Assembly: GCA_013288125.1 (NCBI GenBank) | Contig: JABDCN010000010.1 | Span: 1-48,043 of the forward strand | DNA: 48,043 nucleotides | From: Gammaproteobacteria bacterium | GTDB lineage: Bacteria; Pseudomonadota; Gammaproteobacteria; DSM-16500 | Reading direction: 5' to 3' | Shown here: positions 1-7,244 of the stretch, one piece after another | Layout of the letters: every line of letters starts with the position of its first letter | Position numbering within the stretch: position 1 is the stretch's first letter | Notes under the pieces: model-generated | What the model was told of the DNA's origin: nothing | The model's input: only the letters and a program-made list of their open reading frames with translations | The model's database searches: none | Position numbers and translations under genes: made by a program

Positions 1-171
1 TTAATGGTGTCATGTTGGAATCGCAGTGAAACGGCTTATACCATTACACCTGGTGATCGTATTGCCCAATTAGTTTTTTTACCCATCGTACGCGCAACAT
101 TTTCTGTTGTAGAAGAATTTGCTGTGACTGAACGCGGCACAGGTGGTTTTGGTCATTCGGGGAAAAATTAA
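1..171 (+). CDS. dut: dUTP diphosphatase, C-terminal part (cut by window edge)
   Basis: The last 56 residues of deoxyuridine triphosphatase, which hydrolyses dUTP to dUMP and pyrophosphate and so keeps uracil out of DNA. Two conserved trimeric dUTPase motifs are visible: GDRIAQLVF (motif 4) and the glycine-rich C-terminal arm [11 protein letters not shown] (motif 5), which closes over the active site. The stop codon TAA at 169-171 directly abuts the ATG of algC, so the two genes are very probably cotranscribed. The start lies outside the window. Confidence 0.93.
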   Translation, partial: LMVSCWNRSETAYTITPGDRIAQLVFLPIVRATFSVVEEFAVTERGTGGFGHSGKN

Positions 172-1563
172 ATGCGTCAACATGCGGCTTCATCAATTCA
201 TTCTATTAATCAAAGTATTTTTCGTACTTACGATATTCGCGGCATTGTTGATGAAACAATGACAAAAGAAAGTGTTTTTTTAATTGGATGTGCGATTGGT
301 TCACTCGTGCTTGAAACAGGAGATGATCAAGTGACGATTGCACGCGATGGTCGTTTATCTAGTCCTGCTTTATCTAATACATTAAGTGATGGGATTCGTG
401 CCGCAGGTTGCGATGTTGTGAATCTTGGTATGGTGCCTACACCAATACTTTATTATGCAGTAAACGAATCTCAAAAACGTTCTGGTGTGATGCTTACCGG
501 TTCGCATAATCCATCGAATTACAATGGAATGAAAGTGGTATTGCAAGGTGTCACCTTATCTGAAAATGGTATTCAGTCATTATATCAACGTATTTTACGC
601 GAACATTTTTTACAAGGTTCAGGCATTTATCAAGAATCGCATATTGTTGATCGTTATATTCAAGACGTTGTATCGAATATTCATTTAACAAGGCCATTAA
701 AAGTGGTGATTGATGCGGGCAACGGTGTGACTGGTATGGTTGCGCCACAATTATTCAGAGCATTAGGTTGTGAAGTGCATGAATTATTTTGTGAAGTGGA
801 TGGACATTTTCCCAATCATCATCCTGATCCCAGTTCTCCAGAAAATTTGCAAGATTTAATTCGCGCTGTTGCGCAATTTAAAGCAGATATTGGTTTAGCA
901 TTTGATGGCGATGGTGATCGATTAGGTGTCGTGACAAATCAAGGTGAAATGATTTGTCCTGATCGATTACTCATGTTATTCGCTCGCAGCGTACTTCAAA
1001 AACAACCGAAAGCAAAAATTATTTTTGATGTGAAATGTACAAATCATTTAGCAACGATGATTCAATCTTTGGGTGGTTTGCCTCTCATGTGGAAAACAGG
1101 ACACTCCTTGATTAAAGCAAAAATGGCAGAAACAGGCGCTATTTTAGCGGGTGAAATGAGTGGTCATTTCTTTTTTAAAGATAGATGGCATGGTTTTGAT
1201 GATGCTTTATATGCAGGCGCGCGGTTATTAGAAATTATCGCTGAGACATCAGAAGATGTATTTGCTTCAATTCCTAATAGTGTTAATACGCCAGAATTAA
1301 AAGTATTAGTGCCTGAAGAAAAGAAATTTCATTTGATGGAAAAATTAATTTCACAGGCGAATTTTGCTGATGCAGAAATGATGACGATTGATGGGTTACG
1401 CGTTAATTTTGCAGATGGTTGGGGATTAGTACGGCCTTCTAATACGACGCCTTATTTGATTTTGCGATTTGAAGCATTGAATGAAAATATCTTACAGGGG
1501 ATTCAGCATCTATTTCGTCAATGGATGTTGTCTGTTGAGCCGGATTTAGTGCTGCCGTTTTAG
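172..1563 (+). CDS. algC: Phosphomannomutase/phosphoglucomutase
   Basis: A 463-residue alpha-D-phosphohexomutase that interconverts the 6- and 1-phosphates of mannose and glucose for LPS and exopolysaccharide precursors in the cytoplasm. All four family motifs are present: the phosphoserine loop TGSHNP with Ser111, the metal loop FDGDGDRLG with Asp245/247/249, the sugar-binding GEMSGH, and the C-terminal phosphate-binding RPSNTTPYLILRFE. Length and residue numbers match Pseudomonas AlgC closely (Ser108, Asp242/244/246). The ATG follows the dut stop without any gap, which suggests translational coupling. The dut-algC order is common in gammaproteobacteria. Confidence 0.93.
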   Translation: MRQHAASSIHSINQSIFRTYDIRGIVDETMTKESVFLIGCAIGSLVLETGDDQVTIARDGRLSSPALSNTLSDGIRAAGCDVVNLGMVPTPILYYAVNESQKRSGVMLTGSHNPSNYNGMKVVLQGVTLSENGIQSLYQRILREHFLQGSGIYQESHIVDRYIQDVVSNIHLTRPLKVVIDAGNGVTGMVAPQLFRALGCEVHELFCEVDGHFPNHHPDPSSPENLQDLIRAVAQFKADIGLAFDGDGDRLGVVTNQGEMICPDRLLMLFARSVLQKQPKAKIIFDVKCTNHLATMIQSLGGLPLMWKTGHSLIKAKMAETGAILAGEMSGHFFFKDRWHGFDDALYAGARLLEIIAETSEDVFASIPNSVNTPELKVLVPEEKKFHLMEKLISQANFADAEMMTIDGLRVNFADGWGLVRPSNTTPYLILRFEALNENILQGIQHLFRQWMLSVEPDLVLPF

Positions 1564-1573
1564 GTATCGTAAA

Positions 1574-2752
1574 ATGTATGACATCATCATTGTTGGCGGT
1601 GGTATCACGGGTGCTTCACTCGCCTTATCTTTAGCGCAACAATCAACTTTATCCATTGCAATATTAGAATCACAATCGCAGCTGTCTGAATGGTCATCAT
1701 CACATTATCATCATCGTGTGAGTGCGATTTCGCTTGCTTCAAAGCGTTTTTTTCAATCATTACACATATGGGATGACATAGAAAAAAAACGTGTGAGTCC
1801 GTATACACAAATCAAAGTGTGGGATGGTGGAGAAGGTCCAGAAATTCATTTTGATAGTGCTGAAATTGCTGAACCTGCTTTAGGATATATTATTGAAAAT
1901 CAATTGATTCAAACCGTGTTAAATGAAAAAATAAAATCTTATGCACATATTGATATTATTACTGGTGCAAAATTAACGGATTATCAAAATTATTCTGATC
2001 GAGTGATATTAAAAACAGCAGAACATGGCGATTTTTCTGCATCCCTTGTGATTGCAGCTGATGGGGCGAATTCATGGCTGCGTCAACAAGCAGGTCTTCA
2101 TCTGACACAGGATGATTATGAAGAAAACGCGATTGTTGCAACGGTGAGAACGTCATTGCCACATGAAAAAATCGCGCGGCAAATTTTTCTGCCAACGGGG
2201 CCGATTGCTTTTTTACCTTTACAAGATCCTTTTTTATCATCCATTGTGTGGACGCTGCCTGCTCAACAAGCAGCAAATAAATTGACGCTTGATACAACAA
2301 ATTTTCAAACTGAATTAACAGATGCCTTCGCAAAAAAATTAGGTGACGTGACAGAAGTAAGTGAAAGATTTATTTTTCCATTGAAACGTCATCGTGCAAA
2401 TCAATATGTGAAATCACGACTCGCCTTGATTGGAGATGCCGCGCATCTCGTGCATCCGCTTGCAGGTCAAGGATTAAATATGGGTTTGGCCGATGTCAAA
2501 ACATTGAGTGAAATAATAATGTCGGCAATAAAAAATCGACGTGAATTTGGAAGTCTTGCAACATTGCGCCGTTATGAAAGATGGTGCAAGGGAGAACATT
2601 TTGCTTTATTTCACGCAATCGATTTAATTAAAAAAATATATGCAGAAGAAAAGCAGGCGATAAAAACAGCGCGAACGGTTGGGTTAAAGGTGATGAATTC
2701 GTGCGATTGGATGAAGAAAATGGTGATGAAATACGCGGTGGGGAAAATTTGA
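1574..2752 (+). CDS. UbiH/UbiF/UbiI-family FAD-dependent hydroxylase
   Basis: A 392-residue flavoprotein monooxygenase of the ubiquinone-biosynthesis hydroxylase family, which adds ring hydroxyl groups to polyprenyl-phenol intermediates at the inner membrane. Seen: an N-terminal dinucleotide-binding glycine motif (IIIVGGGITGASL), the middle ADGANSWLR motif, and the FAD-ribityl motif GDAAHLVHPLAGQGLNMGL about residue 290. All are typical of the UbiH/F/I (VisC) group. I cannot decide from sequence alone which ring position it hydroxylates, so no symbol is given. It starts 10 bp after algC and is probably in the same transcript. The following toxin-antitoxin promoter overlaps the region just behind its stop codon. 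Confidence 0.87.
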   Translation: MYDIIIVGGGITGASLALSLAQQSTLSIAILESQSQLSEWSSSHYHHRVSAISLASKRFFQSLHIWDDIEKKRVSPYTQIKVWDGGEGPEIHFDSAEIAEPALGYIIENQLIQTVLNEKIKSYAHIDIITGAKLTDYQNYSDRVILKTAEHGDFSASLVIAADGANSWLRQQAGLHLTQDDYEENAIVATVRTSLPHEKIARQIFLPTGPIAFLPLQDPFLSSIVWTLPAQQAANKLTLDTTNFQTELTDAFAKKLGDVTEVSERFIFPLKRHRANQYVKSRLALIGDAAHLVHPLAGQGLNMGLADVKTLSEIIMSAIKNRREFGSLATLRRYERWCKGEHFALFHAIDLIKKIYAEEKQAIKTARTVGLKVMNSCDWMKKMVMKYAVGKI

Positions 2753-2755
2753 TTA

Positions 2756-2800
2756 TTGAAATGGATTGAGGGATGCCTTATAATCTTACTATAATCTTAC
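2756..2800 (+). promoter_or_regulatory. Sigma70-type promoter of the VapBC-like pair with tandem 11-bp repeat
   Basis: TTGAAA (2756-2761), a 17-bp spacer and a perfect TATAAT (2779-2784) form a near-consensus sigma70 promoter. The -10 box is the start of an 11-bp unit, TATAATCTTAC, present twice in tandem (2779-2789 and 2790-2800). Such a direct repeat over the promoter is a plausible autorepression operator for the AbrB-type antitoxin; the operator role is inferred. A ribosome binding site, AAGGAGAA, follows at 2810-2817. Confidence 0.7.
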
Positions 2801-2822
2801 TTATAAACCAAGGAGAAAACCA

Positions 2823-3068
2823 ATGGAAACAACACGGTTATCGAGTAAAGGCCAAATTATTATCCCTCAAAACATTAGAGAAGCACACAAATGGCAGTCA
2901 GGCTTGGAATTTAATGTAATTGATACTGAACAAGGTTTGCTTTTAACGCCGCGCATGCCGTTTAAGCCCACTTCAATTAAAGATGTTATGGGTTGTGTTA
3001 ATTATAAAGGGGCAAAAAAATCTCTTAAAGAAATGGAAGAAGGAATAGCGAAAGGAGGAAAAAAATAA
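2823..3068 (+). CDS. AbrB/MazE-fold antitoxin (VapB-like)
   Basis: An 81-residue SpoVT-AbrB domain protein. The N-terminus (METTRLSSKGQIIIPQNIRE) is the classic swapped-hairpin DNA-binding fold of VapB/MazE antitoxins, with the SSKGQIxxPxxIR signature. The basic C-terminal half would wrap the toxin. The ATG is 5 bp behind AAGGAGAA. The stop codon TAA touches the ATG of the PIN-domain gene, so the pair is translationally coupled. By family it neutralises the downstream RNase and represses its own promoter. Complete and probably functional. Confidence 0.88.
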   Translation: METTRLSSKGQIIIPQNIREAHKWQSGLEFNVIDTEQGLLLTPRMPFKPTSIKDVMGCVNYKGAKKSLKEMEEGIAKGGKK

Positions 3069-3461
3069 ATGATTGGTATTGATACGAATTTATTAGTACG
3101 TTTTTTAACGAATGATGACCCTAAACAATCACGTTATGCTGAAAAATTAATTAAGGGTAACATGATATTTATTTCAAAAAGTGTGTTATTAGAAACAGAA
3201 TGGGTATTGCGTTATGCCTATGAGTTAGATGCAATAGTCATCCTGAATGCTTTTGAAAGTTTGTTAGGATTACCACATATTACCGTAGAAGATCCCGCTT
3301 GCATCATTAAAACCATGCAATGGTACAGTCAAGGATTTGACTTTGCTGATGCTATGCATCTTGCTTCTTCAAATCAAGTAACAGAAGACTTTGCTACTTT
3401 AGATAAAAATTTTATAAAGCGAGCTAAAAAAATTAATATGAATCTCATTACTATGACTTAG
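3069..3461 (+). CDS. PIN-domain toxin ribonuclease (VapC-like)
   Basis: A 130-residue PIN-domain protein, the length of a typical VapC. PIN toxins are Mg-dependent RNases that cut tRNA or rRNA when released by the antitoxin. The acidic residues expected in the active site are visible: Asp5 (MIGIDTN), a Glu in LLETEW (42/44), Asp94 in GFDFADAMHLAS, and Asp112 in ATLDKNF. It directly follows the AbrB-type antitoxin, giving a complete type II module. The target RNA cannot be told from sequence. Confidence 0.9.
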   Translation: MIGIDTNLLVRFLTNDDPKQSRYAEKLIKGNMIFISKSVLLETEWVLRYAYELDAIVILNAFESLLGLPHITVEDPACIIKTMQWYSQGFDFADAMHLASSNQVTEDFATLDKNFIKRAKKINMNLITMT

Positions 3462-3534
3462 TAAAAAATAACGTATTTAAATCTAACATTTTAAATTATT
3501 ATTCTATTGTTTCATTATACGGATTGAAGATAAA

Positions 3535-3940
3535 TTGAAAAAATTTTTTGCAATTTTGCGATTTGATGGTAAAATTGCAAATATCAATGACAAGGTATAC
3601 TTTCCTGATCTTTTTCGATTGATTAAAATTATTGTCGATAAAAATCGACGTAAAAACAGGCAATATGTATTAACAGGTTCCGCCCAGTTTTCATTCTTTT
3701 CATTCTTTTCGTTCTTTTCGTTCTAGCGATCAATACGAAATTGATCTCATCTTGGATAAAAAAGGACAGCAAGAATATATTGAAATAAAAAAGACGGCCA
3801 CTTTGAAACAAACGATGCTTTCAACATTAAAACAATTTAAACCAGATAATGCGCGTGGTATGCTAATTTACAATGGGAAAACTGAAAAATTTTCTGATCA
3901 TTTAATTTCGATTAATTATGAAGAATATTTGCAGGATTAA
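3535..3940 (+). pseudogene. Remnant of an AAA ATPase with DUF4143 C-terminus
   Basis: Two pieces of one gene in different frames. The first (3535 to about 3690) carries a segment like the Walker B/sensor part of AAA_14 ATPases: YFPDLFRLIKIIVDKNRR followed by YVLTGSAQF. The second (about 3725-3940) reads QYEIDLILDKKG, then EYIEIKKT and KQFKPDNARGMLIYNGK, which is the C-terminal DUF4143 endonuclease-like part. Walker A and several hundred residues between are missing. The junction is a run of TTCTTTTC/G-type repeats (about 3694-3724), which suggests deletion by slippage or recombination. It sits inside the toxin-antitoxin island. Family assignment is from remembered motif patterns. Confidence 0.65.
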
Positions 3941-4128
3941 GTGAGAACTACTTTCAAGCCAGGAACACGATTAAATTCTTCTTGGTTGGTTGTTAGTAAC
4001 GCATGATCATGGGCAATTGCAGTGGCTGCGATAATTAAATCATGAGCGCCAATTATTTTTCCATTATTTGCCAAACTTGCATATACTTCTGCATGAATAA
4101 GAATACAGGTATCTAACATTAATCCCAT
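3937..4128 (-). pseudogene. Internally deleted PIN-domain (VapC-like) toxin
   Basis: A 63-codon frame that begins like a VapC toxin (MGLMLDTCILIHAE) and then jumps straight to the C-terminal half of a PIN domain (IGAHDLIIAATAIAHDHAL, then TTNQEEFNRVPGLKV). A normal toxin has about 130 residues, so roughly 65 residues, including the second acidic residue, are absent with the frame kept. It overlaps the end of the upstream antitoxin by 10 bp as intact pairs do. Toxic RNase activity is unlikely; the fragment might still bind the antitoxin. Its 3' end also touches the DUF4143 remnant on the other strand. Confidence 0.72.
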
Positions 4129-4400
4129 GATTCATCCTCAAATTTACTTTTCGTGCGTATCTCTTTAATATCTTTTTCAAATGCAGACTGATCGTCTGCT
4201 TCAAGTGTGGGCAAGTGCTTAAAAAATTCTTTTAAATCTTTTACTTTCATCGATGTTTTTTGATGTGCGACAGGAATAATTTGAGCAATAATTTCTTTGC
4301 CGCGTTTGATATCAAAATGCTCACCTTGATAGTGAACTTTATTTAAAATAATTGAGAAGTTTCGACTTGCTTCGGTGGCGCTAATGATGTGGTTAGACAT
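4119..4400 (-). CDS. Phd/YefM-type antitoxin
   Basis: A 93-residue protein with the N-terminal Phd/YefM fold (MSNHIISATEASRNFSIIL, then VHYQGEHFDIKRGKEIIAQI), followed by an acidic, probably disordered toxin-neutralising tail. A strong ribosome binding site (GGGGAGGAGAT read on this strand) precedes the ATG. It is followed with a 10-bp overlap by a shortened VapC, so it is likely an orphan antitoxin whose toxin has decayed. By family it is a DNA-binding autorepressor. Confidence 0.82.
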   Translation of the reverse strand: MSNHIISATEASRNFSIILNKVHYQGEHFDIKRGKEIIAQIIPVAHQKTSMKVKDLKEFFKHLPTLEADDQSAFEKDIKEIRTKSKFEDESWD

Positions 4401-4578
4401 ATCTCCTCCCCATGAATTTTGACTGATATTCTAAGTGTACTAAAAATCAGATAATCATATTAATCAGAAATTTCAAAAGAAGTAAAAATTATTATTAAAA
4501 CGAAGCTTATGTGAGCAATTTCATTGGAAGATTTTTAACTTCTTGTTTTTTTGAATATTTTGTATATAGTAATATATA

Positions 4579-4600
4579 GTATATAATATATATTATATAC
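4579..4600. promoter_or_regulatory. 22-bp perfect palindrome over the MazEF-like promoter
   Basis: A perfect 22-bp AT-only-core palindrome (starts GTATATAATA, ends TATTATATAC) located 27 bp upstream of the antitoxin start. It contains a TATAAT (4582-4587) that could be the -10 box. The surrounding 4560-4600 is almost pure A/T. Position and symmetry fit an autoregulatory operator bound by the antitoxin or antitoxin-toxin complex. The palindrome is seen; the regulatory role is inferred. Confidence 0.6.
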
Positions 4601-4627
4601 ACTGTAGTAATGAATAAAAGGTGGCCT

Positions 4628-4858
4628 ATGTCAAAAGTCTTGTTTTCTTTTCCAGACAAATTGGTTATACGAATGAAAGCTGTGATCCCTGCGAGAGAAC
4701 GCAGCAAAATCATAGCAAATTTATTAGAACGTGAAATTACAACGCGTGAACGGCGACTTTATACTTGTGCTAAAGAACTTGAAGAAAGTAAAAGTTTGAA
4801 AAAAGAAATGATGGACTGGGACAAAGCGTTTGGTGAGGATGGTTTAGAGGATGTCTAA
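4628..4858 (+). CDS. MazE-like antitoxin
   Basis: A 76-residue protein (MSKVLFSFPDKLVIRMKAVI at its start, then RERSKIIANLLEREI) resembling ribbon-helix-helix or MazE-type antitoxins, with an acidic C-terminus ending WDKAFGEDGLEDV. I chose the ATG at 4628 instead of the one at 4610 because AAAGGTGG lies just before it at a proper distance. The gene overlaps the toxin start by 8 bp, so the two are translationally coupled. Its function is inferred mainly from the clear MazF-like partner. Confidence 0.82.
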   Translation: MSKVLFSFPDKLVIRMKAVIPARERSKIIANLLEREITTRERRLYTCAKELEESKSLKKEMMDWDKAFGEDGLEDV

Positions 4859-5192
4859 TAATACATTTAAATTTCAAAGAGGCGAAGTTTATCTTGTTCA
4901 AGAACATAGTGTGCAAGGTCATGAACAAAAGAAAACACGTCCTTGGGTCTTAGTTGGCGTAACGCCTATTAATTCAGCGCGCAGCACCGTTATTGCGGTT
5001 CCACTTTCTACTAAAGCACCAGTAAAACCGCCATTAAGTATTAAAATATATAATAACAATTTAATTGTATGCGCGGTTTTGGATCAACTTCGTGCGCTTG
5101 ATAAAAAAAGATTTCTTCGTTTTGAAGGTGAATTGACATTGCACGAGATGAGTCTTATTGATGACGGTTTACGTCAAATACTTTCGCTTTGA
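4851..5192 (+). CDS. MazF/PemK-type mRNA interferase toxin
   Basis: A 113-residue PemK/MazF-fold endoribonuclease. The family's landmarks are present: FQRGEVYLVQ, KKTRPWVLVG (the RP(V/W)hhhS-type strand), the IAVPLST strand, and VCAVLDQLRALDKKR, the conserved D-Q-h-R-hhD motif. By family it cleaves single-stranded mRNA at short motifs and arrests translation unless bound by the antitoxin. The start overlaps the antitoxin stop. It looks intact. The downstream gene is convergent and its stop lies 15 bp away. Confidence 0.88.
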   Translation: MSNNTFKFQRGEVYLVQEHSVQGHEQKKTRPWVLVGVTPINSARSTVIAVPLSTKAPVKPPLSIKIYNNNLIVCAVLDQLRALDKKRFLRFEGELTLHEMSLIDDGLRQILSL

Positions 5193-5207
5193 TTATAAAT
5201 ATCCAGC

Positions 5208-7112
5208 CTAAAAATACTGCCTCGGATCATAACTTTCATCTTTTGGTTTTTTGTCTTCAATAGATTGATGAATCAATTGATTTGCTTTTTGGATAATACC
5301 CGCAAAACTACCTAGTTGAAAAAATTCAATATGCCGAGTTAGTTTAGCTAATTCTTCTCTACAATCAACTTCATTCCATTTCGGATTTCCTTCGAAATAA
5401 CGGGCAATGGAATCAGCTAATTCGCGATGATCACGCCAATGGAAAGAAAGGAAAGGGGGATGAGCATATGAATCAAATAATTTACTTATTTTTATGGGGA
5501 GTGAATCGGTATCTTTTAATCCACTATTAAAGACGATATCGTTTACCGATTCTTGTTGCTCAAGAAATAAAATGAGTTCTTCGTTTTTACGGTCTTTGGC
5601 TATTTTTAATGGTGTTCTATTGCTTGTATTTGTCGCATGTATATTAGAGCCTAAAGCGATTAGCATTTGCGATAACTGAAGGCTGTTTTCTGAACATGTT
5701 GCATGAAGTAATGTTTGATGATACTTATCCATGAATTGATTAACATCAGTTGCTAACGGCATTGCGCTTTTAAGCGGATGTTTAACAAGATAACCCTGTA
5801 ATTCATTATTCAAAAAATCAAATTCATCGGAATGGGATGCGATTCGCAATAATTGTTGCTGTAATGTAAAGGCGGTATCTCGGCGAGAAATATGTCCGTT
5901 TTTATATAATGTAAACGTATTTTGTGTTTCGGGATAATGTGTTAATGTCGTTTCAAATTTTTTCAAAATATCATCTAATTCTCTATTAGCATCACCATAA
6001 GAAAGATCGCAAATGACAAATCTCACCGTATCGCGTTGAATTTTTATGAGTGTTTTGTAAAGCGCTGCAGCAAGTTCATCTTCGTTATGACAGAGAACAA
6101 TTGCGTTAAAATTAGAATCAAAATAATAAGCTACCCATGTATCATGATGGTTAAAAAGGGCCATGCTATGATCGCCCATGAAAAATATTTTATATTGGTT
6201 TTTTTCACTGCCCCATTCTGTTATGCCGCAGGATTTCAAATAATAATTTAGTTGAGATGCAGGACAAGCTATTATATTAGTCGCATCCCAATTTGCTCCA
6301 ATACTTTTGAAATAAGTTGTTCTTTGAGTTATTTGTGCATCATTGATTGCTCGCATAAATTCGATGAGTTTATCAAGCGAATAATTATCTCCAATATTGA
6401 ATGTATTTAAACGGCGATGTTGTTTAAATTCTTTAATAAGCGTTTGTAAATCATCGTGACTAACATGATTAAGATAATGAAAATAAAATATGAATTCATC
6501 AATACGTCCTTGGTGTGCGTATAAAATAAATACTTTAGCTGTCCCATCACAGAGACCAGCTGCATCTATCGGTACAAACAATCCTAAATCATAAAAAGTT
6601 AATGTTCGGCAGATAAAATTATAATTTTTCAATAATGTTATTTGTTTTAGTGAAGGTGTTTTTTTCGCACCTGCTGCAATTAATATACTCTCTATTTTGG
6701 GATCATGTTGTAGACTGTGAAGATTAATGGGCGTTCTGCCATAGTCATCCTCAATATTCACATTGGCTTTGTAATCGATTAATAATTTAACGATATCAAT
6801 ATGGTCTTCTGTGACAGCTGCATGCAGAGAGGTTGAGTAGATAGGTCCATAAGTTTCATTTACATCAATTCCCTTATCAAGAAATATTTTTACTATTTCA
6901 GTGCGGCCATTTTTTGCGGCAATATAAAAAGCATCTATCCCATATCTTTGATCGAGTTGATCTTCGTTATTTTCATTAAATCTAATCTGATAAGAAGCGC
7001 CAGCATCTAATAACCTGTGAACGTCATCAACATCTCCCCGCTTTGCAGCTAAGAATAATTTTCGTGCCAATTTGAATTCTTCTGATGCTGAAAAAATACG
7101 CGAACTTTTCAT
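5208..7112 (-). CDS. Ankyrin protein with a central C58 (YopT-like) cysteine protease-like segment; putative effector
   Basis: A 634-residue protein without signal peptide or membrane segments. Ankyrin repeats fill about residues 15-150 (LFLAAKRGDVDDVHRLLDAG, FYIAAKNGRTEIVKIFLDKG, SLHAAVTEDHIDIVKLLIDY) and about 465-520. Between them is a roughly 200-residue region with Cys188 in AAGLCDGTAKVF, His315 in GDHSMALF and Asp332 in YYFDSNF. The order and spacing (127 and 17 residues) resemble the triads of YopT (Cys139/His258/Asp274) and AvrPphB (Cys98/His212/Asp227). I infer a papain-fold module that acts on host proteins, with the ankyrins choosing the target. Secretion by a Dot/Icm-like system is a guess from the organism type. 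A shared architecture is found in the protein at 15698-18517. Confidence 0.78.
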   Translation of the reverse strand: MKSSRIFSASEEFKLARKLFLAAKRGDVDDVHRLLDAGASYQIRFNENNEDQLDQRYGIDAFYIAAKNGRTEIVKIFLDKGIDVNETYGPIYSTSLHAAVTEDHIDIVKLLIDYKANVNIEDDYGRTPINLHSLQHDPKIESILIAAGAKKTPSLKQITLLKNYNFICRTLTFYDLGLFVPIDAAGLCDGTAKVFILYAHQGRIDEFIFYFHYLNHVSHDDLQTLIKEFKQHRRLNTFNIGDNYSLDKLIEFMRAINDAQITQRTTYFKSIGANWDATNIIACPASQLNYYLKSCGITEWGSEKNQYKIFFMGDHSMALFNHHDTWVAYYFDSNFNAIVLCHNEDELAAALYKTLIKIQRDTVRFVICDLSYGDANRELDDILKKFETTLTHYPETQNTFTLYKNGHISRRDTAFTLQQQLLRIASHSDEFDFLNNELQGYLVKHPLKSAMPLATDVNQFMDKYHQTLLHATCSENSLQLSQMLIALGSNIHATNTSNRTPLKIAKDRKNEELILFLEQQESVNDIVFNSGLKDTDSLPIKISKLFDSYAHPPFLSFHWRDHRELADSIARYFEGNPKWNEVDCREELAKLTRHIEFFQLGSFAGIIQKANQLIHQSIEDKKPKDESYDPRQYF

Positions 7113-7151
7113 TAAAATCCTCGGTTTTGTGCTTATTTATTAATTATAGCA

Positions 7152-7178
7152 TCACTTAATGATAGTAAAATTAAGTGA
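7152..7178. promoter_or_regulatory. 9-bp inverted repeat upstream of gcvT
   Basis: TCACTTAAT (7152-7160) and ATTAAGTGA (7170-7178) form perfect arms around a 9-nt loop, lying just before the likely -35 box of the glycine cleavage operon. It could be a regulator site for gcv or a weak terminator between the divergent ankyrin and gcv genes. No T-run follows, which favours a protein-binding site. Confidence 0.4.
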
Positions 7179-7188
7179 TAAAATTATC

Positions 7189-7217
7189 TTGACGCCACCC
7201 CTCCTCGAGAAAATAAT
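7189..7217 (+). promoter_or_regulatory. Probable sigma70 promoter of the gcv operon
   Basis: TTGACG (7189-7194), 17 bp, AATAAT (7212-7217): each box is one base off consensus. The predicted transcript has a leader of only about 20 nt before the GTG at 7245, with AAAAGGAAC as ribosome binding site. The leader is too short for a glycine riboswitch. Confidence 0.5.
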
Positions 7218-7244
7218 AGCCATACTTAAAAAAAGGAACTTATC

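Noticed and set aside
1959-2333. 124-codon minus-strand open frame
   Set aside because: Antisense shadow of the UbiH-family hydroxylase gene, without ribosome binding site or motif.
7113-7244. Glycine riboswitch upstream of gcvT
   Set aside because: The gap is 132 bp and holds a promoter about 30 bp from the start codon. There is no room for the tandem aptamer.
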